Part shown: in pieces, positions 23,771-35,279 of the stretch | How positions within the stretch are numbered: the stretch's first letter is position 1 | Layout: each line of letters opens with the position of its first letter | Source: Apostichopus japonicus | Lineage: Eukaryota; Echinodermata; Holothuroidea; Aspidochirotida; Stichopodidae | Assembly: GCF_037975245.1 (NCBI RefSeq) | Contig: NC_092574.1 | Coordinates: forward strand, 13,918,713-13,982,712 | DNA: 64,000 nucleotides | Direction of reading: 5' to 3' | The notes under the pieces: model-generated | The model's input: only the letters and a program-made list of their open reading frames with translations | What the model was told of the DNA's origin: nothing | Databases searched by the model: none | Position numbers and translations under genes: made by a program

Positions 23771-23859
23771 CAAGGGGACTGGGTTGAAAGCGGATCAGTC
23801 GTTTGGTAGTTTGGTTTTCGTGCCCAGGTTCTTTCCTGGGCGACTTTTTCTTAAAAAGT
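23771..23859 (+). mobile_element. 5'-truncated copy of the U2-headed element, opposite strand
   Basis: Matches the 3' half of the element, from GGGGACTGGG to CTTAAAAAGT, on the plus strand, about 105 bp from copy 1 in inverted orientation. It keeps GCCCAGG-TTCTTT-CCTGGGC, a 7-bp perfect hairpin that copy 1 has lost. Confidence 0.8.
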
Positions 23860-24151
23860 ACCTTCTATACATTTGTGTCTTTAGAAGAATATTAAAGTCT
23901 TTGTCTACGTTCCTCGAAGTAATATGTAGCAATGTAGCGTTAGTCCTATTGTATTTGTAAGAATGCATGCTAGCTGGTTTCGAGCGCTCCATATATAGTA
24001 CTGTATGTAATGCAAGCCTCTTCTCTGGAAAGTGCAACATTCTTACCACAGATGTGCTGACATGCAGTGCTGGGTTAGGGCAATGTAAGCTACGGCAATG
24101 ATTTAATGATTTTGTAATGCCTTCAATCTAAACTTAAGCTTCTTAAGCTGT

Positions 24152-24480
24152 AAATTAATCAGATAGCTCAGAGGTTAGAGTAGTGGACTATTAGCCCGGT
24201 GTCTGGGGTTCGAGTCCAGCTGCAGCTACACTCGGTACATCGTGCTAGGGTTCAAGGCACATTGGAGTTTACATAACGCTCCGGTGGTGTTTTATGGCAC
24301 TTTTGTGGCCTAAGATCCCGTGTCATGTCTCCCTTGATGTCGTAAAAGATGCGACCGGCATGCTTGCAGCCACCGTCCACCGACTGAATACGTGGCCTGA
24401 TGACGCGCTATTCTCCTAATTTTTGTACAGTTTTAAAGTAGCGCCATCTTGTTTTGTTTTTTAAATCTTGTCTAATCGTT
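24152..24480 (+). mobile_element. tRNA-derived SINE, family B
   Basis: The tRNA-like head at 24160-24230 has A box TAGCTCAGAGGTTAGAG and B box GGTTCGAGTCC in correct spacing. A non-tRNA body of about 230 bp follows (CGGTGGTGTTTTATGGCAC, ACCGTCCACCGACTG). It does not end like a mature tRNA gene, so I call a SINE. Confidence 0.68.
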
Positions 24481-24511
24481 GGTTACAATGCAAGCAGACT
24501 TATTTCAATTT

Positions 24512-24514
<3 letters not shown>

Positions 24515-24605
<91 letters not shown>
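24515..24605. repeat. (AT)n microsatellite
   Basis: About 90 bp of alternating TA with one TATGTA interruption. Close to the 3' side of the family B SINE. Confidence 0.95.
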
Positions 24606-24610
<5 letters not shown>

Positions 24611-25499
24611 TGTGTATCCAACCGAGGTGAAGTGTTAGTAAGAAACCATTCGGCCTCTCCCCAATGCATACGTGGCTGTTTACCTTCTTAAAAAATACTG
24701 ACTTCCAACTCGATAGCAATTATGATATGAAAGAAACGTTACAGTTAGCTTACAGTCAAGACGACAATGATATTTTCAATTATATATATAGAAAGTGATC
24801 TCTTTACATATACTCTGAACATGTTCGCATTGACTTACAGTTTGGTGGTGTATATAGTAATAGCTAAAACTCATCTATACTGTATTCGCTAAGGAACTTA
24901 AAGACGTTCACAAAAATCATGACCCTCCGAGGCATCTATTCAACACATTTTATACGAATCATAAAAAAGTCCATTTACCAGATCAATATACAAAAGCTTA
25001 TGAACATAATAACTCAATATATATATATATATACTTTGATTTTATTGTCGCTAAACACTTAGCATATTTTTTCCAAGAGATTGTTATAACATTATAAGTG
25101 TATACCTCTCAAATTTTTACAAGCCACATAGCCCATAGTCTGTTGAGGAAAAAGTCAAACAAGGAATATGCTCAGGTTATAAAACCTAGTCTGGAGGGTC
25201 ACAATAAACCTTACAATGATGTTGACCATGATAATAAGATCTTGTTGGCATTATCTTTTAAATAGATTTAAATGGTGTGATGGTGTAGGCTGTAAAAATA
25301 AAATATAGCCATTCGCTGACGGATGTATATGACGTCAAACAAACCAATGCGTACCTTCGCAAAGTCGCACGCATTGTATCATTTTCATACACTGTCACGT
25401 GACAGCTGTGTAATTGTACTTGGAGAGGGTAACCCGTGAGGTGTGTTACTCTGTGAACCTTTCCCCGATATCAAAATGTATAGAAAGGTTGTCATATAT

Positions 25500-25555
25500 A
25501 CTCGCTCCTCGGCCTTCTGGCTAGAGACAAGGCTGCATGTGTAGTCGACATGTCC
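25500..25555 (+). mobile_element. Decayed U2-head fragment
   Basis: CGCTCCTCGGCCTTCTGGCTAGA… and, further on, ATGTGTAGTC resemble the 5' end of U2 with several substitutions and a short insertion. The non-U2 body of the other copies is not obvious here. Confidence 0.5.
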
Positions 25556-25569
25556 GTATGGTTACAGTG

Positions 25570-27335
25570 TCAATGTATATAGAGATAGATAGATAGATAT
25601 TTATTCAGCCAGTCATATAAAAATACAATGGAAATTGGTTGATAACAAGAGCTCAGAACATTAAATATGGTAAACAACAAATACGACTATAGGGCTATAG
25701 GTTTATGAGTGGATCAAATTATTTTGGCTTTTACCTTGGTGACTCTCCTTACAAAATACAAATATACTTGTCCAGAAGTCCAAACAAACGCAAATTGCAT
25801 AGAGCAGAGAAAAGTTGTACAACTGCACTCAGACCTGTACATAGTCCGGCATTTCATAGCGTTTCATTGCTCTCAGCCATCTTAAATGTTCTTGAATACA
25901 ATTTAACAATAAATATTTTAAATATAGTATTGCTGCAAGACTACACACTTATTACATTTCTATAGGTTATAATGCCCTGGTATTACAAACATGTTAGTTT
26001 GATGACCCCAATTTTCACCTTCGTCACCTTGGCCACCCTCCACTGACAAACGTTGTGGTCCCGAGGAAGAGGTCAACGGGGTGGAGGCGTCCCCTCTCAT
26101 TTGAGACCTTTTTTTGTATTTGATCAACGGTGCTTAGTTGCAAGATGGTGTCATATTTTGCAACTTTTGAAGTTATTTATGTGCAAGATTTTCTTCCACT
26201 TTCTTTCTACAAACATCGACCATCTGTTTGTTTTTTATTCGATTTTTTTTATGGGTTTTATTTTGCGACGCCTCCACAATTTTGTTTTGATGCTATAGGG
26301 CTATAAGGGCCCAACTTGGTAAGGTGCTGTCAAAATGACCAAGTGAAGGTAGATGAATCTGAATGTGTTATCTTTCAAGAATTGTTTTGTAGTTCGCACG
26401 CCTTTATATGTTAACTTTGAAAAGTGATGAAAATTGTCCGGCACTCGACTAACGTCCTGGTAACGATATATCACGTGTTAGAATTAGAGTAAAACACACT
26501 CAAAGATTCTTCGAGCAATATTCAGATGAATAAGACTAGACTCCTGTGATGATGCTGAAGGACTCAAATCGTAAAATATATTTGACATGCTACACCAACC
26601 ATGCATAGCAACGAAACATTAATTTAACAAAAAACATATCTACTGTTTCTTTCTTTTTTAAGTTATGAAAAAACGAAAGATTGATCTCAACGAAATTTTA
26701 TTTTAATTTAAACGGACATAATTTCATAATTACATTAATGCCGTCATAAATATTTGCATGTCTGTTATTAGATCGTGCTCTCGTTGTATTTACTTTTACA
26801 ATGTAGTAGCATTAGGTATGACATAGAATCGTAGTAGTCACGTAAAGTGAATTCTGTATAGGCCTATAATATGACGGGGGGGGGGGGGGTTCTGAGTATC
26901 TTGTTTGATTAGCTCTTCAATAAATACGTGAGGGAAAAATGATTTTGTCATGATCATGGAAAGAAAATATGTAGTAAGGAACCAACTTTCGTGAGATTAA
27001 CATTCATTTTTTTTTAATATACTTTCTTAAAACGTATGTATACAGATAGGATAAATATGGCACATTAGTTCTAATTTATGTCGGGCTCGTATAAGGGACA
27101 CGATTTAGATTAATCATTTTTTCTGCGGTTATATTTTTGGGAGTACACTAAGTACTTTCTTTCACGTCAGAATAATAAGCTAGGTTTGTAACTCAATCAT
27201 CTTGAAGAGAGGACAGACGGAGTGTGATTTGGAAAGACGGAAGGACATGATATAAACAAGAAACTTTCTTATCCTTATAGTAATTTACACACTTTTGTAA
27301 TTCAAACAGTTGTTGAATGGGTTAACCATTACCCG
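25570..27335. other. Non-coding region
   Basis: No recognisable exon or RNA gene. A G run at about 26876-26890 and short GATA repeats near 25583 are the only notable features. Confidence 0.5.
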
Positions 27336-27356
27336 TTACCCTTTTGGCTGAGATCA

Positions 27357-27360
<4 letters not shown>

Positions 27361-27396
<36 letters not shown>
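27361..27396. repeat. (AT)n microsatellite at the truncated 5' end of a retroelement
   Basis: Thirty-six bases of alternating TA directly abut the start of the Penelope-like reading frame. A U2-like CCTTTTGGCTGAGATCA precedes it at about 27339-27356. Confidence 0.9.
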
Positions 27397-27398
<2 letters not shown>

Positions 27399-27399
<1 letters not shown>

Positions 27400-28067
27400 T
27401 CCACCCTGGTCTCCCACCACTAGCTAATATCATTCAGAAGAATTTTCACCTACTTCAAGGCACCGAACGCCTGAAATCAGTATTCCCAGAATTACCTGTC
27501 ATCGCTTTTAAAAGACCCAGCAACCTACGGGATATCTTAGTTCGGGCATCCTTTCGGGATGACACCCCATTAGGGGAAAGCAAAACAGAAACTACAGGAT
27601 CATCGCCCTGTACACAAAATTGCAAAACGTGCTTACTTGTCGATTCGACCGGGGCCTTTCAGAGCAACCAAACCAAACGCACGTTCCAAATTCGGCACAA
27701 AATTAACTGCCTATCCAAAAATGTCATTTACCTCATCTACTGCAATATTTGTAACTTACAATACATTGGAGAGTAAAAAAACACTCTTAGAATGAGAATG
27801 ACACAACATAGATCGGCGATCAAAACAAAAAATATCTACCAACCTGTTGCAAATCTCTTCAATCTCCAAAATCATTCAATTGAGAATTTGCGTGTTATTG
27901 CCATTGACCAGAACCATTCTTGGACAGATAAATCTAGGAAAGCGAAAGAAAATTTCTGGGAACTAAACCTAAAGACCACGGCACCATTCGGTTTAAACAT
28001 CAGGAACGATTTGCCGTCCCAGATCAACCAAAACAATTCCTTTACAATCACGACGGAATCGGATTAA
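27399..28067 (+). pseudogene. Penelope-like retroelement, 3' end of ORF with GIY-YIG endonuclease domain (broken)
   Basis: A single frame runs from 27399 to the stop at 28065-28067, interrupted once by TAA at 27774-27776. Features typical of GIY-YIG-containing Penelope-like elements are FKRPSNLRDILVRASF, a Cys cluster (PCTQNCKTCLL), the linker TFQIRHKINC, then NVIYLIYCNICNLQYIG, which supplies the YIG half of the endonuclease core, followed by RMRMTQHRSAI. The reverse transcriptase portion is missing; the 5' side is truncated at an (AT)n run. The element is therefore dead, though only one internal stop is visible in this part. It runs on the plus strand in an intergenic region. Confidence 0.82.
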
Positions 28068-28130
28068 AATAATCCGACGCGGATTAAAATAATCCGAATT
28101 TCTAAAATTTCTGCTCAATTCAGCAGAAAT
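28060..28130 (+). repeat. Three consecutive hairpins after the Penelope-like ORF
   Basis: CGGATTAAAATAATCCG occurs twice (28060-28076 and 28080-28096), each self-complementary; the ORF stop codon lies in the first. A third hairpin with a 9-bp stem and 6-base loop follows at 28107-28130. Confidence 0.8.
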
Positions 28131-28215
28131 CAGTAAGTCGCTTTGCCCTTACAACCATGCCGACATCTCCTCTACAAAACAGTTTCAATTCCTGCTACTC
28201 CTTGTCACTTTCGGT

Positions 28216-28260
28216 GATCCTGCACTGAAGAAGAGCTAGTTTTGCTCGAAAGCTCTGCAA
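28216..28260 (+). ncRNA. Hammerhead-ribozyme-like motif in the Penelope-like 3' region
   Basis: CTGAAGA (28225-28231) fits the hammerhead core CUGANGA. It is followed by GAGC-(7 nt)-GCTC as stem II and GAAA (28248-28251), the second core strand. TGCA flanks both sides (28221-28224 and 28256-28259). Penelope-like elements are known to carry hammerhead motifs. An extra A precedes stem II, and a cleavage-site triplet was not placed, so activity is uncertain. Confidence 0.5.
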
Positions 28261-28377
28261 AAACCAAACATTGGCTGTTTTACTTCCAATCACTTACCTA
28301 ATTCAATTATTGTATCTCACTCGAGATCCAGCCTTTCTCTAAATGCAGCATAGTTGTTTAACAGTTTGTCCGTTATT

Positions 28378-28616
<239 letters not shown>

Positions 28617-28619
28617 ACT

Positions 28620-29290
28620 ACAGAAAGATCATCAGCATTAGCCCCAACTTTTAGCATTTGTTAAAATTTCATCTTTCACCCAAAAATTGATAATTTTTTT
28701 TATGACAACACAGTTATCTTCTTTAACTATATGAGTGGATTTCACTTCATCGGGAAAAGAACGCAACTTACACCAGTTTGTAGCTTTCATGGTATATATA
28801 GAGGCTTGTTGAAATATCTAAAGAAAATCTAGCGCAGTTTGTGTGACAAGATAATGCGATTAGAAGGAGAGAACTTTTACCTGCCCTTTTTGTTTCTTAA
28901 CATATTAATATTGCAGTATCACGTTAAGAGCTTCAATATTTTAGGTAAAGAGATATGTTCCTCTCGAAACACTTGGTAAGAGTTAAATGGAACACTTCTT
29001 AGTGTTGTGGTAAAATACTGAATTTGAATTATTAAGCGTTATTATTAACACTATGAGGGTTAGGGTTTACACGTTCCAGTGTTACAAGAGGTTGTCAGGA
29101 GGGCATCCAAAATAAGTATCATGCGAATCATCTCGGGTATGGGTTTTTACACTTTCAATTGCTCCAAACTAACACTTGTGAAGTGTTCCGATGTTAACAC
29201 TAAGCAGATGTTATTTTAAACAGCCCTTCCTGTCGGTCTTAACACTTTCAGTATTTTGAGATTGCCACTACCGAAACATCCTTTATCTCC

Positions 29291-29322
<32 letters not shown>

Positions 29323-30575
29323 TTTCTTTTACTCAAGTAAATACCTGGTGAATTACCCAAGTTTCTTTATTCATTATATATGATATCCTGCACAAGGTAC
29401 TTTGCCATTCCGCAAGTTACACGAAAAGCAATATGTACCCATATATGTTATGAGTTATCGTCAAGTTTGCTCGAGTAACTGCAGCTACCAGCATCTTCTT
29501 ATAGATGGCGTGGATCTTTCTCAACGCTTCTTTTCTTTGTAATCTATTTGATACAAGTAAATAATAGTGATAAAAAGAGTCGGTAGAATTTATTTCTTAT
29601 AATTCGTATAGAAACATTTCCTCTCCTTTTTTATATTTGTTTTAATGGCCATATGGTATCAGGATGAGAAGCGAGATCATCAAATGAATCGTAAAGAGAG
29701 TAAACAATTATTTTTTTCTGAGAATAGAACGAAGGAATCTTCGTCTACTGGTTTCATGTTTTTTTCTTTTTTTACTGAATCTATGTTTTTGATAAATGTA
29801 ATAGAATTCAGGTTTTAAGTTGTGTAGGAAAATAGCGATCTCTCCTCTATAGTAAATGATACACAATTTTACTTTTAAAGTTTTACATGTCTCAATTCAT
29901 TCAATAGTATGCAGCTTATAGGATAGTAACTTAACATTATAGACTGAAAATTTAATATAAATGATTGAAATGTAATCAGTTGGTATTTGAAATTCATGAA
30001 AAATCTAATTTGATTGAAAAAACAAAAGTGTAAAGAATACGATTAGAGAATTTCTATAAAATATAAATCCCGTTATCAAGCGAGTATCATTATTTACTTC
30101 TTCACGCCGTTCCTATCAGTGTGACGTCATTCATTTACATCATACAAGTCGATTTGCATACTTTCAATCCATGGTTAAGACTGAAGTCTGTGATCTCTAG
30201 ATTTAGGGCACTGAGCAGATTTAAAGATAAAAGGAAGCTTTGGGGCACAAAATAAATGTTGATATCTTTGCAGACTGTTAATATGCACTGTTTTTAGTCC
30301 AGGTTGTATTTCTATATGCATGTTAAGTTTTTCATAACAGAATTAAACAGCTGAGGTTGATCATTAAAAGTGACTGGACTACTTAGTCTAATACATAGGT
30401 CATTAGAGCAGACGCAATCTCTAAACTTAAATAACTTCAGTGGACGCAACACAAAGTTGAATACGATAACATTATACTTTTATGGTCTCAAATTAACATG
30501 TGTATAGTGTGTTACAAATTGGCAAGAACAAGTAGTGTTGAATGTCATCCAAGTGATGTTTATAAGGTCATTTTT
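28620..30575. other. Non-coding region
   Basis: AT-rich, no exon recognised. A (TTA)n run of about 33 bp sits at 29291-29323. Nothing else stands out. Confidence 0.5.
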
Positions 30576-30583
30576 AGAAAGAT

Positions 30584-30773
30584 ACTTTTTAAGAAAAAGT
30601 CGCCCAGGAAAGAACCTGGGCACGAAAACCAAACTACCGAACGACTGACCCGCTTCCAACCCCAGTCCCCTTGCATCGGGACTGTGACTGCGTGATCATC
30701 GTCAGGTGTGCATCACCATTCCCCTTGAAAGGGAACAGATACTACACATGATCTTAGCCAAAAGACCGAGAAG
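30584..30773 (-). mobile_element. U2-snRNA-headed SINE-like element, copy 2
   Basis: The minus strand begins CTTCTCGGTCTTTTGGCTAA and continues GATCATGTGTAGTATCTG, closer to U2 than copy 1 because it lacks the small insertion. The body and the CCCAGG…CCTGGG hairpin match 23771-23859, and the 3' end is CTTAAAAAGT. A short flanking repeat AAGAT (30579-30583 and 30771-30775) may be the target duplication. Confidence 0.8.
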
Positions 30774-32009
30774 ATGCTCTACGTTAACTCATTGAATAAC
30801 ATTCATTTGATCTGGGCAGTTGGATCGCATTTTAAGTTATGGCTTTATAGGGTTGATAAACTTGTATAAAAAAAAAAGAAACGCTGGGAAAGGCTTTAAC
30901 GATTGATGCATTCTGGCGAAATTTGATTTCAGATTGAGACTGAAAGTGGTATACATTTGTCATGGTCATATCCCTTTAACACATGCATAACCAGATATAC
31001 GCCATTCATACATATTATTTTTCTTAAACTGATCCAAACATTTTCAAATAATTCCTACTACATTTTTTTTAGGATTGGGAAACATTATAACCACAACCGT
31101 CAATACTTAATAGATTATTATAATGTTGAGTGCATGGATAAAACTATAATAGTTCTCGTATGTGGTTATACAGTGTCATATGGAAGAAAAGTTGGAAAAA
31201 GGGGACTATACCATTTGGCTACAGGTAAGTCTAGGATGCTTACTCAGATATGATATTGTAACGAGAGTACTTTTAGAGAATGGTAATATTGCAGCATGGT
31301 ATAACATTATAACGCAACTACACAAACTTGTACGGTTTCAGTGAGCGATTATCACCCTCTGAGACCCTAATACAACATATTCTGCCCCACCCCCCCCCTC
31401 CCCGCCACCTCTTTCGTGAAATTTTGCAGATACACCTAAAGAAAGTTGATATGTCTTGTCTGGCAGTGTTCACATAGGGTCATTGATATTTCGGACCCTC
31501 TTGTCCTTGTGGGATCCCTGGACACTTGCTTCAACTGTATACTGTGGTATGTGAAGCACTGTGCAGTGGCAATGATGGAAAGAGACAAAAAAGAAAATAC
31601 TTTTCCAGCTCTCTTGCTGTAAGAGAGATTACAAACACTGGCTTTTTCGGAGAAATACGGCAGGGCGGGGGGGGGGGGAGGGGCGGTGCAGAGTGTCCAC
31701 CACCTCTATCACCAGTCGGGGATGTTAAGTCGGTTTTTTTTTTATATGCAGTCGGGGGAAGAGGTAGACTAATTTTCCGGGCTCAGGGCGCCATTAGGCG
31801 CGTATCCAAGGTTGTTGGAGTGTACTCCACTATTTTCAATTTGAATTACATGTAAGAAGCAGTTTCATTATGACGTTTATAACTGTATACAGAACTTCTA
31901 ACATTAAGTGGCAGTTAGTTCTATTCGTTGGTAGAAAGGTACGAAAATCTCTTCTCATGGTATGCGAGTTTCCCACCGTTGAGAAAAAAACAATGTAACT
32001 ACATAACAT

Positions 32010-32120
<111 letters not shown>

Positions 32121-32447
32121 CAAATGAATATATATAATAAAGGAATTGAACAGTTATGCGAAATAGCTGTCACAGTAGCGAGTGTATCTGTGTATCTTTC
32201 CAGCTAGTCAAGATAAGCAGATCTACTGTAAATAATAATTCCAAATACAGCAGACATTCTTCCACTTCGCATTTTGGCAAAATATTTTAATGGGAACGTT
32301 TTGAGTGGTCTGCATACAAATGTCGCCAGACGCACTCGTCTGAAAACTATAATGGGGTGCTAAAATTAATAATTAATATGCAAAACAGTGCAGCGTGGGC
32401 TGAAGTTTACATTAATTACGTCAGCCGCGACTTGCAGGGGGGGGGGG

Positions 32448-32470
32448 AGACACACACACACACACACACG

Positions 32471-32521
<51 letters not shown>
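32448..32521. repeat. (CA)n(TA)n compound microsatellite
   Basis: About 32 bp of CACACA followed by about 40 bp of TATATA, preceded by a G run at 32439-32447. Confidence 0.95.
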
Positions 32522-32524
<3 letters not shown>

Positions 32525-33642
32525 CTACACACTGCTCAAATGGGTTTTCTCTACGAAAAATGTAGCCTAGAGATTAATTTTAGTCACAAACACAGTCAAA
32601 CCGCTTCGTCAAATCAATCACAGCAAATTAGCACCGATTAATTTAGCTCATTAGTTTGCTAGACTATCCGTGGTGTTGACATTGTATGTATACACGAGTT
32701 TTATCGACACGAAATCAGACTACAGCAGCTGTAATAGTTGTGTCTTCCCTTCGCAGAATCATCTCATTTCGCGGAATTGCTAGTTATAGTTTATGCATTA
32801 TCAAGCAGGTGCAGATTTATATTTAGTATTCTTGGATCATGTATATGTCTACTTTAAAGATTTGCTTATTAATTGTTACATCAAACTAACATTTGTCTTT
32901 ACTACAACAGTGAAAAAGATTTAGTTTGTAAAGATGCCAAACTTTGCATTCAACATTCGTGAGTATTCTGACTGAGTTTAGGCGGATTTCGTTGTGACGT
33001 TCATTAGTGGAATTAGGGTTATACTTTCATGTTGGAAAGCATGAGCGTGGAGATGTGGAAATGTTAAAGAAAGGAGAGGGCGGGAAGAGGAGCCTGGAGC
33101 GGAGGATGGAAGGGAGGGGGAGAAGAGGCGAGAAAAGTAGGGGAGGAGGAGGGGGAACGTGGAAAGTGTAGGGATCGAATCATCGAAATGAGAGAAGGGG
33201 CAAGGGGTAGGGGAAGTTGCAGGGTCATTTGTTGGCATGGAATATCCCCTCTAATCAGTACCACCCTAAATCCTAAATTTCACGAAAAGGTTTTTGAGAT
33301 GGAAAAGCCAAACTTTGGGATGAAAAGGAGGAATTTTAAAGAATAAGTCAAATGTTCGTTTTGGATAAGTCGTTATTTGGAGTATAAAGTAAAAGTTGTG
33401 AGGTAATAATTCAAATTTTGATATGAAATTAGAATTGTGGTATTACAAGTTAAATGGCCAAGAACAAAGGGGAAATTATTGGGAGAAAAAACAAAAAAAT
33501 TACGAGACAAAGAAATTTTGAGACAAAAGGTAGCTTCAGCAAAAAAAAAAAATACGTATGGGGAAGTCCCCAAACTGGCCACCGATTTTTCTGCCAGTGC
33601 ACCCTTCCCTTTCGAAACTTTTTGTAGATTCCTATTCCACGT

Positions 33643-34977
33643 CAGGGTTGGCATTTTTCCCGGGAAAAACCTGTTTTTCCCACTAAGCGGTAAAAACCAG
33701 GTAAAAACCGGGAAAAACTGGTAAATACCGGTAAAAACCGCCTCCGTCTCGAAAACTCAGTATTATTACTTGTCCGTAATATGCAGGGTCATCAGTAGGC
33801 ACGATATTATTTCATGACAGGCATATGTTATTGAATATGGGAATTTCTTAGCTTCATTTTGAGCTATTTTATCACAACCTAATTCTACTTTTTGTGGAAA
33901 AAAGAGTATTTTTCATATTGCAAATGTATAGTTATTCTGTCACGATCTCTTTAGCAGTATGCATTGCCTATTGCCCAAACCATTATAGGTCTACACTGGG
34001 ACAATCACCCCTCCTAAATTCTTCAGGCCTATTATGTGCTCAGACAGTTCATTCAATTAATACAGTAGGCAACAGTCTATTCAGGTGAACTTCAATCCAG
34101 GGGGCTCAATAGAAACTGCTTTGAAAGTATGTAAGGCACATGGGCCCAATTAAAGTATTAAACGCACAATGCCTACTGAAAACCTAAAGCACTTCAACCT
34201 GAAAGTATGCTATAGCAGGAGCTACAACATCAGACTCATAGTCTCATACTGGACACTGTCAATAGAGTTCTGGGAATTATGTGTTTAAACGTCAGTTATT
34301 TACTCTGGAGGTCCAGCTAATATTCACTTTGCAAAATTGTTATGCCGAGCTTGACAGGTTGAACACTATACAGGTATTTTTTAGTTTCATGTAACTTATA
34401 TTTTAAGACACAAAAACATGTTAGTTCATACTGTAGTTTGCAAGAATTTAACAGAGTACACTCTATGTAGTTTTCATTTTTACTTGAGAGATCTACTTGG
34501 CGAGCGAGTTGTAAAAGTTACACTGTGAATATGTTTGCTCACTTTCCATGTTGTTGTGGTGGTGTTGCATTATATATAGCTGTAACAAGACAATGTGACA
34601 TGTACAATATGACGAACCATAGCCCTAGGAGGCACCAACAGTTTGATACGTACTTGTCCATTCTCTAGATTATGGAATTATGCATCTCGATAGGAAAATA
34701 AAATTGGTTAATTTGAGCATCCAATATATTATTTATTTTAATTATTTATAATAGTCTAATCGGTAAACTCACAAAGTTACAGATCATGGCTGTTCTTTGG
34801 ATGTAACCCAACCCCCTACCATAAGATGCCATTTTCTTGTAGTTTCTATGCTCCTCCACAAGTTCCACCTGAATTTTTAGGAATTCTATATAATTTGAGG
34901 TTTTTCCCAGTTTTTCCCACTTATAGGTGGGAAAAACCTCCCGGTAAAAACCGCCCGGTAAAAACCGGCCAACCCTG
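33643..34977. mobile_element. Complete non-autonomous hAT-type transposon
   Basis: The left end CAGGGTTGGC at 33643 and the right end GCCAACCCTG finishing at 34977 are perfect 10-bp inverted termini. The 8-bp sequence TTCCACGT is duplicated directly outside (33635-33642 and 34978-34985). CAGGG termini with an 8-bp duplication are diagnostic of hAT elements. Subterminal arrays of GGTAAAAACCGG and GGGAAAAACC occur at both ends. No transposase frame is present, so it would need an enzyme in trans. Confidence 0.92.
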
Positions 34978-35135
34978 TTCCACGTGTTTCATTTATCTCG
35001 ACTTGCTCGAAGTCATCAATCTTGCTAGAAATTTGCATAATGGTCACCTCCGTTTATTTTCTTAAAACAATTTTACAATTCTGAAGTTGTGGCAACAACG
35101 ATATCCTTTAACAATAGGAACGCGTGTAGGGCATT

Positions 35136-35170
35136 GAGGGAGGGGAGGGGAGGGGGAGGGGAGGGGGAGG
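35136..35170. repeat. G-rich tract with quadruplex potential
   Basis: Thirty-five purines with seven G runs of three to five separated by single A. It fits the simple G4 pattern on the plus strand. Confidence 0.85.
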
Positions 35171-35279
35171 TGGTGTGGGTAGACGGAAGGGAGGGGAACG
35201 ATCATTTCATATGTGCAGATTTTTGCCGTGCCATAATTGCTCCCCCTTTTTGTCTGCTAATGATTGTGTAAGCAGGTAT

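Noticed and set aside
24160-24232. tRNA gene
   Set aside because: A and B boxes are good, but the acceptor stem does not close and a long SINE-type body follows, so it is called as a SINE head.
30957-31344. Two overlapping plus-strand frames of 60-98 codons
   Set aside because: AT-rich composition, no motif and no splice evidence.
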